A stretch of 43,500 bases of DNA from Symbiodinium natans (GCA_905221605.1 CAJNDS010002544.1:267958-311457); one strand, 5' to 3'. Counted from the first letter of the stretch, positions 30,023 through 43,189 are shown. Notes: generated from the sequence alone by a model not told the origin. Program-made: numbers and translations.

Positions 30023-33000
30023 CAAGTACAGCCCCCGAAGGAGCCACAGCCCCTCTAACTCTTTCTCTGTCTCGCTCGCAAGAACATAACACCAAACCCA
30101 TCATCCATGATTTATTCCGTCTCGGCCTGGCAACTTGAGCAGGGACAGGACGAACAGGGACTGCGACCGTGTAGGCACCATAGGCGCCCCTGAGAGCAAC
30201 AAAGCTGCTCGCGTGAGACTGATCTCCCCACGAGAGCTCTTAAGCTGTTTAAATGATAAACTGATCGCAGCACATGTGCCTGAATTGGGGAACCGTTGCG
30301 GACAAGTCTTGAACCTGGGAAAGAGGACTCTATTCTGCATCATCTTCGGCCATGTTTGTCTTTTGCCAAATGTGCTGAGTTAAGTGCTGGATGTCGAGGC
30401 GAAGGTGGCCTTCGATTCTGGGGCTCTTACATACCAAATGCGCGCATCGCACACCTCTCACCGTTCCGTCCCACAGCTGTACTCTTCATGCATGGTCGCA
30501 CACGCATCCTCTGAAGTCTCAAGTCTCGGACGGAACAACTGTTGCCCGCACCCTCCTGGTTGGTCCGCTGCTGGGGCCTTTCCCAGATCCAAGTCATACA
30601 ATGTGGCGACTGATACCAGGTCTTGATTCAACTCAAGGGCGAGGACCACTTGGCCGGCGAGTAGCTGCCACGGATGCAGCAACCTCGGAAGTGACGCGAG
30701 ATATCTTGCCCAGACCTGAACAAACGCAGAGAGCTGTGCAGGCTATCAGCCTTGGCCTAGGCATGCTTAGGCCATCCTAGGCATCCTAGGCATCACACGG
30801 GGACTTCTGATGACATCCAAGCTCGTCGGGGTAAGGTTGAAGCCTCCCAGCAGATAAGGTTTTCAAAATCTCGCAGCAATCTCTGCCCTGGCGGTCCTCA
30901 TTGGTCGGTTGTGAGACCTGACAGGGTTGCAGATCAGAGCCTCCCTGCAAGGCTGGACTCTGAGTCACGTGCCTCTCTTACTCGAGGACTGTGTCCGGGC
31001 TGACAACCTTCGGATACACAGTTGAAGAGTGACATGATGATTCATTCACTTTGCCATCTTTGCCCTGCACCGTAAGGCAGGGCCCTGCGTGTATGCATGA
31101 TCACGCGGGCACTTGGCAAACCGCAGTACCACACCTGGAATGCCAGCGGTCGCAGTCATCCTGCCAGGCCTGAGGCATTGCATTACTTTCAGCACACGAA
31201 GTAACGAAAGACTTCAGCCCAGCTATCCCCACCTGCTGATCACCTTTGCGTTCGAGTCTACACCTGCGGCCCGCCCATGCGACTCCCCACAAAGCTGTCA
31301 AATGGAGATGTGGCCGGAAAGGCGGGGCGGGTGCTCGCAGCACCCTAAAGAAAGCTGAGGAAGTTTTGCCTCTTCTGCGATGGGCTTCGTTGAGCCGCGA
31401 GTTCTCCTCGCAGCAGCCAGCTGCATGGCACTGCAACAGAACCAGAAGAGCCTCAGCAGAGTCTAAGATTCAGGCTGCCTTCCCTGGTCTCGAAGCTGGT
31501 GGCACTGATTCTCTTGATTCCTTTGGGTCCTTTTCATCTTCGCCTCGGACTGATTACTACACACCAGCCAGACACAGCCAGAAGCATCCAGCTGAAAAAC
31601 TAACTCCTCAGGACCTCGCTGCCCATGTCATCCTGACCAATCCCCGTGCTTTCAGTAGCCTGACAGAACCCGATCGGTGACCACAGTACACGATACAGCC
31701 ACCACCACTTCACATGGAAACCGCAAGTTGCAGGACCTTGTCAGGCATAAACATTCAAAGAATAAAGGCACATTCCTGCAGACCTCGGAGTCTTGCTTAG
31801 ATTTCTTCATGCCTCGAAAACACACGCGGCCCAACGCAGGTGCTGTGCCAGGTATTCAAGGTTCACGACACAGTGAACGCATTGAGACCAAGGCGATATG
31901 ACAGTGGCGTTACAAAGCGCTTCACGTCCTGAAGCTTCGTAGGTCGCAGCATGCTGATGCATGCTGCATGTTGTTTCCCCCAGGCTGAGCTTCCCCATGT
32001 CCAGAGCGCGCCTCATAACGCGAGTCACCTCAGAACATAAGTGCAGTCTGCCAGGAGAAAGGAACCAGACAGCACTCAAACACTCTGCCGAGGTGCGGAT
32101 TCGACGTGGTCCTGAGTCTAATCACCAGCTCGGCCAGCAAACTGGATAGGCAACTTTGTCACACTTGCTATGGCAGCTTCGTTTCACGAAAGAGCTGTTG
32201 CACAACGTCTCACTGAGAAGAAGCCTTGTGCACTCCAAGCTGCGCGGAGTCTGCAGTGAAGGGCAGGGTGCAGAAGACGACATTTTGGCTGCTTCAGTTC
32301 GACGCGCTTGTGACGCAAATGTGATGGCAAGAAGAGCTGCAAAATGTGGACGACAGACATCTGGAGTATCACGTATATAGACTGCAGGTACCTTGAACAT
32401 TAGCACCCTGCGGAGAGCAAAATGCTGCAGGCTTTTTGAGTCTAGGAAGCCACAGCACTACATGTGCTTCCAAGGCAAATGATGCGGGGCTACCGGTTGA
32501 CTTGCGAAGCTGCCAGAAGCTGGCATCGCAGCCAAGGAGGTACCTAAGCACATGTATTCTGAGCCAACACTTAGCGCACATCTACCAGTGATTTCTTGGT
32601 CTTCAAGGCCACTGTCAAGATATCAAATCACAAGCAAGGCACCCATGATGAACACCTGCCGCTTCATGCCCAACCTTCGACCACAGAGCTAAGTTGACAG
32701 CATTGTTGGGGATACTGAAACACAAACTTCCGAGACTTGACACGACAGCCCGCCTCTGGCTATCAGGGACTGGCAGGAGATCCTGGGCAACTCAAGCATG
32801 CCAAGATCTGAAATAGACTTTGTCACAAAAAAGAACTGGGGCACAAACACCGGTCGGGCTCTCTACCACCATGCGACCTTTGACTAAAATGTGTGTCAGC
32901 AAACGACCTTGACGGAGCAAAAAGGCCGTCACCATTCCGGGCAATCTCCGGCCGGCCCAGCTTTCGAGCCTTGACTCCCAACTTAGGCTGTGCAACATCC

Positions 33001-36000
33001 GTGTCTGCAGCGAGCTCAAGCCGCTGGCCAGTGCATCTTTGACCTGCCTCATGCTGGCACTCCCAGGCACGCTTACGACCTGAGCACACTCGAGAATGTT
33101 GGAAGAACTGACTCTGGCACCGCAGATCGCAGACAGGGCTAGCTGCCGCTAGCTGCAAACTGAGGATTGCACGACAGAGTCTCGGTCGGTGGGGTGCGTG
33201 ACCGTCACCTCAGCACAGCTTGCATCACAAAACTAGACCTCGCGACCTCCAATGGCAAAAGAGAGGTCCATGCATGTCCATCCCCATGCATGTCCATGCC
33301 CAGCCTGCACCTCTGCTTCTGTAACTGCTGCAGCTTCGGCCGCTGAGGAAGTTTGTTTCATGGCTCCAGCCTGAAAAGAGATGAGCCCAACAGGCCAACA
33401 GTGGGCCAACAGGAGCCCAACAGGAGCCCAACATGTTAGTGTGATCAACATTTTGCACAGCTCTCCGTGATTCTCCGTGCCTTGGATCCAAAGAGATCTC
33501 CAGGCTGGAACCGAAGCTGCCTGCCATGCCACGCGGGTCATCGGCAAGGCTCTTCATGCAATGGGCGCACAGCACCTTGAGTTTGCGCAACATCCGGAAT
33601 GCCTCTCAATCTCCTCAGACAAGGTCTTGATGCCAGGCTGCGCTTGATGAGCCCGAACCTGGATGCATCCAAACTTTGTGAAAAGACACCAGACGCTGCA
33701 ATAAGACAGCGGTGGACAGCAAAGGGCTAGTTCTGTGGTGCGGACGGCTGCCAACATCTCTGGAAATCCCCACTGGTCAATGCTAAACCCAGCCGCCTGC
33801 TTCGAGGTTGTTGTAGGAAAACAACAAAGAAACAGAGGCGACTGAAAAGCAACACCTTCAGGGGTGCTTTCCACGCCATCCCCAACAGGCGAGCCACAGC
33901 CTTCGCGCGCAGGGAATAAGAGCAGATTTCCATGAAGGTGACTCAAGTTGGACCGCCTCTCTCTTCTTCAGGGCACCCCATCCTCTACCACGAAGGTTGA
34001 CGAGAGCCTGTCAAGACGTCCCAGTATTTTTCCGAGCAAGACTGAACACCAGAAACATTTGGCTGGCCTTCTGAAAGTCTGTGTGGGTGCTCGCTGACCG
34101 CAAAGACCTGCCAACAAAAAGCTCCGAAACAAAGGATACCAAGCTGCTACAATGTCCACGTTCAAAAAGAACAGCTAAGGATCTTTCTCCAAAAGTGTCT
34201 TCACCTTCGCCACTGCAAGATCGCCGACAATTCACAGCAAAAATTCGATGGCTATGACGTTGATCAGCACTGAGTGCTCGGCTTCATGTAGCGCCAGGGA
34301 TTTCGGGGGACCTCTCCTGCCGGACACATTTCCAATTGCATCACCCGGTGACGTTTTTGATGAGTCAACATGTCCTCAGACGCGCAGCCCCGACTTGAAG
34401 GGAGGAGCGCTCCCTGGCAGCCATGCTTCAAGCTGTTTGTACTTTGGGCCAGCACGACACTCACTTGTAAGAACAAGATGTACCTGAGCCGCTGCCACAC
34501 TACCTACTAGACCGAATACTTTGCCAATGCACAGCATCCATCAAAACAAAAAGCAACACCTTCAACTTCAGTTAATACCAGTGGGCTGGCCTTGATGCAT
34601 CTGACTGGTTGGACTGGGTGGCAGCCGCTGCCTGGGTTGCTACAAATGGGGCACACTTTGCCCAGATCCGTTGTGCTACGCGAGCAATGTTAATGCAATA
34701 TATTCTATATGACTCATCCTGTGAAACAAAAGGTGGAACCCGCTAATAAACCGCAGACGTCGAGCCGCTACTGAGATCAAAAGCTGGGTCGCCGACCTGA
34801 CTGGCAGTTTTTTCGAATGCAGAGAATGCTCCACGGCGCCGGCTCATGGGCCTGAAAAATCATCCTTGATGGTTGCAGTCACAAACACCTCAACGCGTGC
34901 CTTTTGCAACGACTAAACTACCTGTGACAGATTACCGCGTGCGGAAACAACCTGTGCACATGGTCAAAATGGCACATGCACAAAACTGCACGAAAAAACA
35001 TATTATGTCCCGCCTCTGCGCCAGTCACAACCACAATCACATGATCTGCCGGATGTTGACATGCACACATTCATGTTGGTGTTTTGCTTTGTATCCACGG
35101 GTTGGCTTTCGTGTCTCGGCGCACAAAATGTGATCTGTCAGATGGCGTTTCCCATCATGTCATGTTATCGCATGTGCTGCACAGTCCAGTCTTTGAGCTG
35201 TTGACACCACCGCAACAAAGGCAGGCCGAATCATCATCTTTGCACATAAAACTATGCAACCCCAAGCTGCTATCTGAAACATGTCATAAAGCTATACGCC
35301 TTTTCATTCGCATGCGAAGTTGAAGGTACAATTTGTCCATCGTGTCTGCATAGTGAGTATCGATCAAGGCCATACTGCCAGATTGCTACGTGCATACTTC
35401 TCTCCGGGGCGATTCTTGACGGATGTCCCGGTTGCATCTTTGATGACTCTTGAAATTCGAACTCGCCTCACATCAAGTTTTACACACCACCTTTTCCAAA
35501 TTCATGGAACTGAAGTCGATCAGGCCTTCGTTTTCATGCAAATCACGCTTGTGTGACAGTCATCACCGACATCTTCCCAAAGCTGGTTAGATTTCACGTT
35601 CACTGTCCTGCTGCGTCCTGCAATGCACAAAGGTGGATACTGTTCGAGATCCATAAGCAGACAAGTTAGATAAGGAAAACGATGTTGCAAGGCCATGCAA
35701 CCAACCCTGACCACTCGAAAATGGGGCGGGTCGATGGGAGGGCCGGGAGCTTGAGCATCAGCAGGAGATTTCATTCATTGCCCATCGTAGCGAGCGATGT
35801 AGGTCCACAGGCGTCTTTCTGGATTTTCTGCTTTGACCTGGCTCGTTCTCCTATGCTTCTCATAGCTTGTCAGGTTGAACCCTTTTTTGTCTTTTGACGA
35901 TCTCCGCCTGTTCTTCTTCTCATTTTTTTTCGACTTTCTGACTCTTCTTTGGAGCAGCCATTGGTTGAGGCCGGAAAGCTGGTACACGTGATCTTGCACG

Positions 36001-36950
36001 CGGGTGCGAGCAAGAGCGGACCGCGTGAGCGGAAGACGAGACGAAGAAGCCGAGGACGAAAAGCTGCCGGAGGCACACTTCCAAGAAAAAACACCAACAA
36101 ACACCAACCACAACCACCATCACCATCACCACCACCACCAATGGTATACTCACTAGCGGACCGCTTTGGACAAGCGGAACACGCAGGAAATCTGCCACCA
36201 TGGCAACGTGGTACCGGACTCCACAAAGCAGCCCAACAGTCTCTTAGGATCCCACATAAGTCTCTTCAAGCCGTTAGAGTGTAGTCAGCAATCAACATTG
36301 GACGTGTTGAAATTCTCTGGCTTTTCAAGTAACATTGATCGGCCTTCGTCAACAATCCAGTGGGCGTCTTGGCCTTCCGATGCCTCCATGATTTTCGAGC
36401 AATGAAAAATCGAAGAATTTCGAAGAGAGAGTCCAAAGGTACTACAATAGAATGAACAAAAGGAAACCATTTAGAGCTCACGTGTTTTCGTTCACTTAGT
36501 TTTTACTATTTACAAAGGTTGTTGATTGGCTTAGCATGAATTACCTCCATTCGTTCATAGTTTTATTATTTCATGGAGCACAAGGTGAAAAGCAAAAGTT
36601 CCCCAATATTTGTTATTATAATTGTAGTCTTTTATGCGGGAAAAAATACAACAACAAGGACGTGAATGACAAGAACAATAAATTACCACAAAAACATGCG
36701 GTTTCACGGACTTTAATGATCATAAACCAGTCCTTACACCAAATATGTGCGTAATAACAGTTTTCTCGCGGCACAAATAGAAGACAAGCGGTTCTCATTC
36801 CACTCATACTGTGTTTGATTACAATTCCAAGAAGTGAATGCAACAAAAGGCCTCTGCAGTAAAGAGCATTGCAAAGTGACGTGAAAAGGTCAACGAAAAT
36901 GGCTTCTGAACTGTTCTGCACACTCAAAGACGACACTTCCTCAAGCACTG
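30020..36950. other. Long gene-poor stretch
   Basis: About 7 kb without a gene I can support. Short open frames on both strands are 60-145 codons long, overlap each other and show no motif. Small tandem patches: catgcatgtccat twice near 33268-33300, ggagcccaaca units near 33380-33430, and an accatc/accacc run at 36090-36141. From about 36480 the sequence becomes clearly AT-richer, continuing into the reverse-transcriptase remnant. Introns of long genes could hide here. Confidence 0.4.
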
Positions 36951-36951
36951 G

Positions 36952-37560
36952 TATTTATCCCCAAAGCTGATAAAGGTGCTGATAATTGCAGGCCTCTCGA
37001 TATGCCTAACACTAGCAACAGAATAATTGATTCGGCGGTATACCATCTTAGCGCAGGCCCTTAAAGAATCCATGCATCCTGCCCAGGTGCTCCTTCACCA
37101 CTTTAAGGAACCGCAATCCAATTACGCAGAGATGCAGCATTATCTTAAGCTAAAGGATGCTCAACACTTGGTTGTGCTGACTGACTTCGTAAAGGCCTTC
37201 GAAAGGGTAAATCCTTGGTGGATCCTTGAATGCCTGGTTGCACGGTCAGCACCTGCGTGGATCAAAGCCTATGTTATTCATTTTCTGTTTGGGCGCAGAA
37301 CACATGAAATCCAAGGCCGCTTTCTTTCACCGATCACCATTCATCAAGGGCCAGCCATGGAAAGAGCGACGTCCGTCGTTCTTTTTTGCCTTGCACTTGA
37401 CCCGCTTGTAATACGGATGACAATAGTGCCGCGTCCAAAGAACTTTCTTTGGATACGAAAAAGACTCAAGACACCTTTCGGGCCCGCACAATACGCTGGT
37501 CTAAGTCCTAAAGCATCAATGTTTTTTTCAATCGGTATCACTAGACATGGCACAGTTTAA
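36952..37560 (+). pseudogene. Non-LTR retrotransposon reverse transcriptase remnant
   Basis: Two consecutive pieces in different frames. 36952-37060 reads FIPKADKGADNCRPLDMPNT, the start of the fingers region. From about 37070 the frame changes and reads MHPAQVLLHHFKEPQ, then LVVLTDFVKAFERVNPWW (motif A, with the first catalytic Asp), APAWIKAYVIHFLFGRR, and HQGPAMERATSVVLFCLALDP (split here at the usual QG...LF box). The YxDD box expected 20-40 residues later is absent and the reading runs into unrelated sequence. So it is a truncated, frameshifted copy of a LINE-type element, incapable of polymerisation. It is the only confidently recognised coding sequence on the plus strand. Confidence 0.7.
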
Positions 37561-37999
37561 CAGCAACAGGAACATTTGGGTTCAGGGTGGTTTCAACTCT
37601 CAAAAAAGTTGAATGGAATGGAAATTGAGGCTGGGCGACTCTCAAGTCGTTCTGGCCATGATGAGGAGAGGTCAGTGTGATTTTTTTTTCAATGTTAGCA
37701 AGAACTGCAAAAACATTGGTTTTCTTTTTGAACTTTGGAGAAATCAAGAAAAGACTGGAAAGAAGCCAGAGTCGTGAAACTTGGACCTTCAGATTTAGCA
37801 GCAGACTTATGCACAGCAACAATTTTTTGTTTTGTTCGGTTCAAATTGCCTTTGCCCCTGAACAGAATTTTTCTCTTGCTTTTTGCTCAATGTTTTCTTT
37901 GTTTTTTGTTGGAATGATCTCTCGGTTTAGTTGCAAGCTTGAGAAGAGAGTTGTGAGAAACCGCCCTCAACAAAACACCAACAGATCGGGGTGATGAGC
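37561..37999. other. AT-rich spacer
   Basis: AT-rich sequence with T runs between the reverse-transcriptase remnant and the minisatellite block; possibly more of the decayed retrotransposon. No motif was recognised. Confidence 0.35.
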
Positions 38000-38247
38000 C
38001 CAGAGGTGGAAACGACCCCTCGTTGGAAACAGCCCGGGGCTGGAACCAGGCTGCTGCTGGAAAATACCCAGGCCCGGAACATGCCGAGAATATTTTTCAC
38101 AAGCTTCTGCCTGGAACACACCCTTTGCTGGACAATGCCTCGAGCTGGAAGAAGCCCCAGGCTAGAAAACGCCCTGGGCTGGAACCAGCCAGGGGCTGGA
38201 AAACGCCCTGGCTGGAACAAGCCCTCGGCTGGAACAAAGCCTTCTGT
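38000..38247. repeat. 17-bp minisatellite
   Basis: About a dozen degenerate units of the form gctggaaNNNgccctgg (for example gctggaagaagccccag, gctagaaaacgccctgg). Several neighbouring units are exactly 17 bases; one central stretch (about 38080-38110) is degenerate. Confidence 0.85.
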
Positions 38248-38269
38248 CTTGCGAAACCATGCAAAAGCC

Positions 38270-41160
38270 ACAATCTCTGTTCTTTCAAGTTTTGGATGAC
38301 AAAAAGCAACACCAGCAAGCAGGCGTTGCGGTTTTAAAGCCAGCATACCACAATACTGTCAAAACTGCTCTACCCCAACTGCAAGAGTTGATACAACACG
38401 TTCTTTTGATCTGGAGGGCTTTGCTCTTTCAGGTTTAGGATGAAAAGAAGCAAAACCAGCAGACACTGCTCTTTCAAAATTGCCAGCATACCACAATACT
38501 GTCAAAACCCCTCTGCCCCAACTGCTAAAATTGATAAAGCACGATTTTTCTGATCTCGGAGGCTTTGCTCTTTCGGTTTTGGATGACAAGAAGCAACACC
38601 ACCAGACGTTGCTGTTTCAAAGTTCTCCCAGCATACCACAATACAATACTGTCAAAGCCGCTCTGCCCCAACTGAAAACTTGAATACAGCATGTTTTTGG
38701 GATCCTTAAAGGTTTTTTTCCTTCAGGTCTAGGACGACAAGAAGCAACACTAGCGGGTATTGCCCTTTCAACATTCAGCCAACATGCCGCAAAACTGTTC
38801 TTCCCCAACTGCAAGAGTTGATACAGCACGTTTTGTTGATCTCGAGGGCTTCGCTCTTTCAGGTTGAGGATGACAAAAAGCAACACCAGCAAACACTGCT
38901 CTTTCAAAATTCAGCCAGCATACCACAATACTCTCAATACCCCTCTGCCCTTTCAGGTTGACGATGAAAAGAAGCAACACCAACAGGCCAAAGCCTGAAG
39001 CCTTACCGCCAGAGACTGCCCGGGCCTGGAACCTTAAGTCAAAGACTGCCTGGCCTGGAGCCCTAAGCCAAAAACTGCGCGGCCTGGAGCCTCAAACCAA
39101 AGACTGCCCTGAAGCCAAAGTCTTAAGCCAGAGACTGCCCAGCTTGGAGCCCTAAGCCCAAGACTGCCCAGCTCTGCAGCCTTAAGCCAAAGACTGACCG
39201 ACCCTGCAGCCTTAAGCCAGAAACTGCCCGGCTTGGAGCCTTAAGGTTAGGGGTTGGGGGTGGTTCAGGTACAGGCCAGCCCGACCCCTTTACTATTCTT
39301 CAAAACTCAGCGAGCATACCACAAAACTGTCAAAAACGCTCTGCCCCAACTGCAAGAGTCGATACAACACGTGCTTTTTGATCTCGAGGGCTCTGTTCCT
39401 TCAGGTTTAGGATGACAAAAAGCAACACCAGCAGACGTTGCTGTTTCAAACTTCTGCCAGCATACCACAGCACTGTCAAACCGCTCTGCCCCAATAGCAG
39501 CTGTTGATACAACATGCTTTTTTGATCTTGAGGGCTCTGTCCTTTCAGGTTTAGGATGACAAGAAGCAACACCATTGTTCAAAACTCGGCCAGCATACCA
39601 GAAAACTGTCAAAACCGCTCTCACCCAACTGCGATGTTTGATACAGCACGGCTTTTTGATCTCGAGGGCTCTGCTCTTTCAGGTTTAGGATGACAAAAAA
39701 ACAACACCAGCAGACGTTGCTGTTTCGAACTTCTGCCAGCATACCACAACACTGTCAAACCGCTCTGCCCCAATTGCAATTTTTGATCCAACATGTTTTT
39801 TTGATCTTGAGGGCTCTGTCCTTTCAGGTTTAGGATGACAAGAAGCAACACCATTGTTCAAAACTCGGCCAGCATACCAGAAAACTGTCAAAACCGCTCT
39901 CACCCAACTGCGATGTTTGATACAGCACGGCTTTTTGATCTCGAGGGCTCTGCCCTTTCAGGTTTAGGATGACAAAAAAGCAACACCAGAAGACACTGCT
40001 CGGTCACTGTATACAGCACGCTCTTGTGATCTGGAAGGCTTCGCTCTTTCAGGTTTAGGGTGAGAAAAAGAACAACACCAGCGGACATTACTCTTTCAGA
40101 ATTCAGCCAGCATACCACAAAACTCTCAAAAACGCTTTGCCCCAACTGCAAAATTGATACAGCACGTTCTTTTGATCTCGAAGGCTTTGTTCTTTGAGGG
40201 TGACAAGAAGCAACACCAGCAGACACTACTCTTTCCAAAATCAGCCAGCATACCACAATACTCTCAAACCCGCTCGGCCCCAACTGCAGAATTTGATGCA
40301 GCACGCTTTTTTGAACTCGAAAGCTTTTTTCTTTGAGGTTTAGGGTGACAAGAAGCAACACCAACAGGTATAGCGCTTTCAAAACCAGCCAGCATACCAG
40401 AAACCTGTCAAAACCGATCTGCCCCAACTGCAGATTTGATACAGCACGCTTTTTGGATCTCCAAAGCTTTGTTCTTTCAGGTTTGGGGTGACAAGAAGCA
40501 ACACCGGCAGACATTACTCTTTCAAAAATCAGCCAGCAGACCACAATACTCCAAAACCGCTCTGCCCCAACTGCAGAACTTGACACAACACGTTTTTCGA
40601 TCTTCTTCTTTAAGGTTTGAATGACAAGAAACAACACCAGCAGGTATTGTTTTTTCAACACCAGCCAGCATACCACAAAACTGTCAAAAACCGATCTGCC
40701 CCAACTGCAAAACTTGATACAGCATGCTTTTTTGATCTCGCAGGCTTTGTTTTTTCAAGTTTTGGATGACAAAAAGCAACACCGGCAGACACTACTCTTT
40801 GAAATTCAGCCAGCATACCACAAAAACCGTCAAAACCGCTCTGCCCCGACTGCAAAATTAGATACAACGTGCGTTTTTGATCTCGAGGGCCCTGTTCTTT
40901 CAGGTCTAGGATGACAAAAAACAACACCAGCAGACATTCCTCCTTGACAATGCCGCCAGCACACCACAACACTGTCAAACCGCATTGCCGCAACTGCAAG
41001 TTTTGATACAACATGCTTTTTTGAGGTTTAGGACGACAAGAAGCAACAACATTTTCCATATCTCGGCCAGCATACCCCAAAACTGTCAACCCCCAACTGC
41101 CAGAACGGTTGTTTTGATCTCGAAGGCTCTGCTCTTTCAAGTTTAGGAGAACTAGAGGCA
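38270..41160. repeat. About 144-bp satellite, roughly 17 units
   Basis: The landmark ctgccccaactgca recurs at about 38371, 38515, 38665, 38802, 39342, 39484, 39621, 39765, 39901, 40139, 40275, 40421, 40565, 40705, 40843 and 40987, so spacing is usually 135-150. Each unit also carries gacaagaagcaacaccagcag, split here as gacaagaagcaac / accagcag, followed by cagccagcataccacaa, ttgatacagcacg and ctttcaggtttaggatg. Units diverge by roughly a tenth to a fifth by eye. Because the period is often a multiple of three, it gives long meaningless minus-strand open frames. Confidence 0.9.
38978..39250. repeat. 29-bp minisatellite inside the satellite block
   Basis: About eight units of the type gcctggagccctaagcc + aaaaactgcgcg (29 bases). 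It interrupts the 144-bp satellite between its fourth and fifth recognisable units. Confidence 0.85.
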
Positions 41161-41503
41161 CCACCAGATGAACCCAGCCGGCATTTCATTAACCGCTCTG
41201 CTCCAAAATGCAACATGTTGTTTGTCTGTACGGGCAACTTTGGATGACAAAAGTGACACCAGCAGACACTGCTTTCAATCTCTCCTCGCAGCATCAAAAC
41301 TATAGAAGCTGGCGGTCTCAAACTATACAAGGAGAATGAACGACCCTGGCTGCAAACACGTCAACTCGTTCAGATACTGAAGACTGCTCGGCAGGGGAAA
41401 CAGATCAGACTGGCCTGCAAAGCATCCTTCATTCTAGGCAGCATTGGCACCACAACAATTTCACCTCCTGCAATTGACAGAAGCCATGCTTCGCAAACAG
41501 GTC

Positions 41504-43180
41504 TCAGCAAAGCCCAAGGGATGCACACTCTAGGCATACATCCCAATCGCAGGTGTCACATCTCCATGTGTGATCCTGCTCCTTGACACTCCCGCATAAG
41601 TCACAGGACACCCTGTCCCAATGAACTAGAGGGATTTCCCTCCGACCAACCCGCTTTGAGGAGGTCGACGTGCCCAACGGTTTTAACATGAGGTCGTGAC
41701 CTTGGGGGCAAAATTTCCTCGGTGTCTCACGATCATGGGGGCAGAGCTTCTTCGCCGGCTCTTGTTTCACCACCTGCGACTGCTTCGCAGCGGGTTCTGT
41801 CTTCACCCAGGACATTTTGCAGCACATTCTCAAGTTTGACAGTGGCACGGGCCCGCTTTGCAGGTCGAACCAAGACAAGTTCCACATCGCTGCTGTCACT
41901 GTCGCAAGCTTCGGAAAGGGGTAAAGGAAAAGAGGCCTGATCAGAAGCTTGCTGGGGAACATGCGCTAAAGGCTCTTCTGGAGCTGTCTCGGACGGGGAC
42001 GAAACGTCAGATGGAGATTCAACCGAAAGGTCTTCTGGGGCTGCCTCGGGAGCCTCGGGCACAGGAGCCTCACCTGGCGGACTCGCAGGCGCGGGTGCTT
42101 CGCACACACTGAGGAAGTCCTCGAGCACCACATCCGGAATTGAATCCTTTAACGACGTAGCATGATTTTCTTTCTCACGGTGTTGGTCCTGCCAAAACTT
42201 TATCTGATCAAGCAAATCCGCAAAGGGATCCACTTGGCGTGCTGAACAGCTTGCAGTCCACAAAAACTCTGATAGAAGACCGCCGTAGCTGTCTCGACTC
42301 AGCTTCTTGGCGCCTTTGGCTCGCAAAAAGGCCTTCAAGCGGCCGAAAAGCCCTTCAGCTGCGTTCGTTGACACCACAACTTCCTTTCCAAAAATTGTTT
42401 CTGTTTTGGAAAACTCACGGCGTTTGTGATTCACGCAGCGATGCACAAAGCCAGAGTCTGGCTTCGACAACCAAGCATAACTCTTGAAGCTGTCTGTAAA
42501 AACCAAACTGCCAGCAACAACATGTCTTCGAATGAAAAGCTTCAAGGTGCGAGCACTCCTGTCCGGAATCTCCAAAAGAAGGCAATGCCCTGTGGCTCGT
42601 CGAGTTTCAAAGTCCAACTCGAGCATGCCAAGCACACAGCCGTTGGGCGGCCTCGGAAACCACCTTTGCAACGCTTCTTCTTCGTGAGAAACGTCTCGTC
42701 AATGCACACGATTTTGCCTTTGCCGCCGAGCTGAGCAGGATTCAAACGAGCGACACACAAAATGCTTCTAACACGTGCTAAAAACCCAGCCCAGTTCTTC
42801 GAACTGACCTTTGCCTGCTTTCGAGCAGTTCTGACGCGAACCAGTACAAAGAAGCAAGATATTGCGCAGGTGTAGTTGTTCGCTAGGTACTTTAGAAGCG
42901 TTCCTGGACGACGCCAGGTGAGCTTCTTGTTGCACAGCTTCTTCGCTGGAACCTCCTCGTCCTCATCCTCACTGTCGTAGTCTGGATTCGGAACGCGCAC
43001 TGTGCAGTGCAAGTATGAGTTGCCCTTCTCCGAGTTGCTGTTGAAGGACTTCCACTCATTCCCTGCTGGACAATGCACGGCAAGACAAGCAAATTCCACC
43101 AAACTAAGAACCACAACGCCTATGCGAAAGCCCCCCGAACTAAAGCCAAAGACATGCACCCGCAAGACAACCCAAAATGC
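41504..43180 (-). pseudogene. IS1595/Merlin-type DDE transposase with C-terminal ZZ-like zinc finger
   Basis: Would bind transposon ends and catalyse cut-and-paste transposition in the nucleus. The minus-strand reading contains KIVCIDETFLTKKK (first catalytic D at 42700-42698), then GMLELDFETR, SLVFTDSFKSYAWL (second D at 42494-42492), VNHKRREF and STNAAEGLFGRLKAFLR (E at 42356-42354): the DDE order of the ISXO2/IS1595 family, whose eukaryotic relatives are Merlin elements. A long acidic, Pro/Ser-rich tail follows. In the next frame come KFCPQGHDL, SCDLCG, WRCDTCDWDVCLEC, a ZZ/C1-like zinc finger. Two frame changes break the gene: one C too few in the run near 42648, and one G too many near 41810. 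Both lie in short homopolymers, so assembly error is possible. The frame is open on the right to about 43186 without ATG. No terminal repeats were found. Confidence 0.65.
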
Positions 43181-43189
43181 TTATACACA

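Noticed and set aside
29799-30104. Arg-Glu repeat protein on the minus strand
   Set aside because: It is a translation of the (tc)n microsatellite.
30763-30795. Palindrome-like taggcat repeats
   Set aside because: Short degenerate direct repeats with no flanking feature; no role can be inferred.
39900-40676. A 258-codon minus-strand open frame
   Set aside because: It runs through several units of the 144-bp satellite; its repeated peptide simply reflects a period divisible by three.
38000-41160. CRISPR-like regular repeats
   Set aside because: Units are contiguous and diverged, without conserved repeats separated by unique spacers, and the host is eukaryotic.
41504-43180. Bacterial insertion sequence or contamination
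   Set aside because: The core resembles IS1595, but the acidic tail, ZZ-like finger and surroundings are eukaryotic, and Merlin elements are the known eukaryotic branch.
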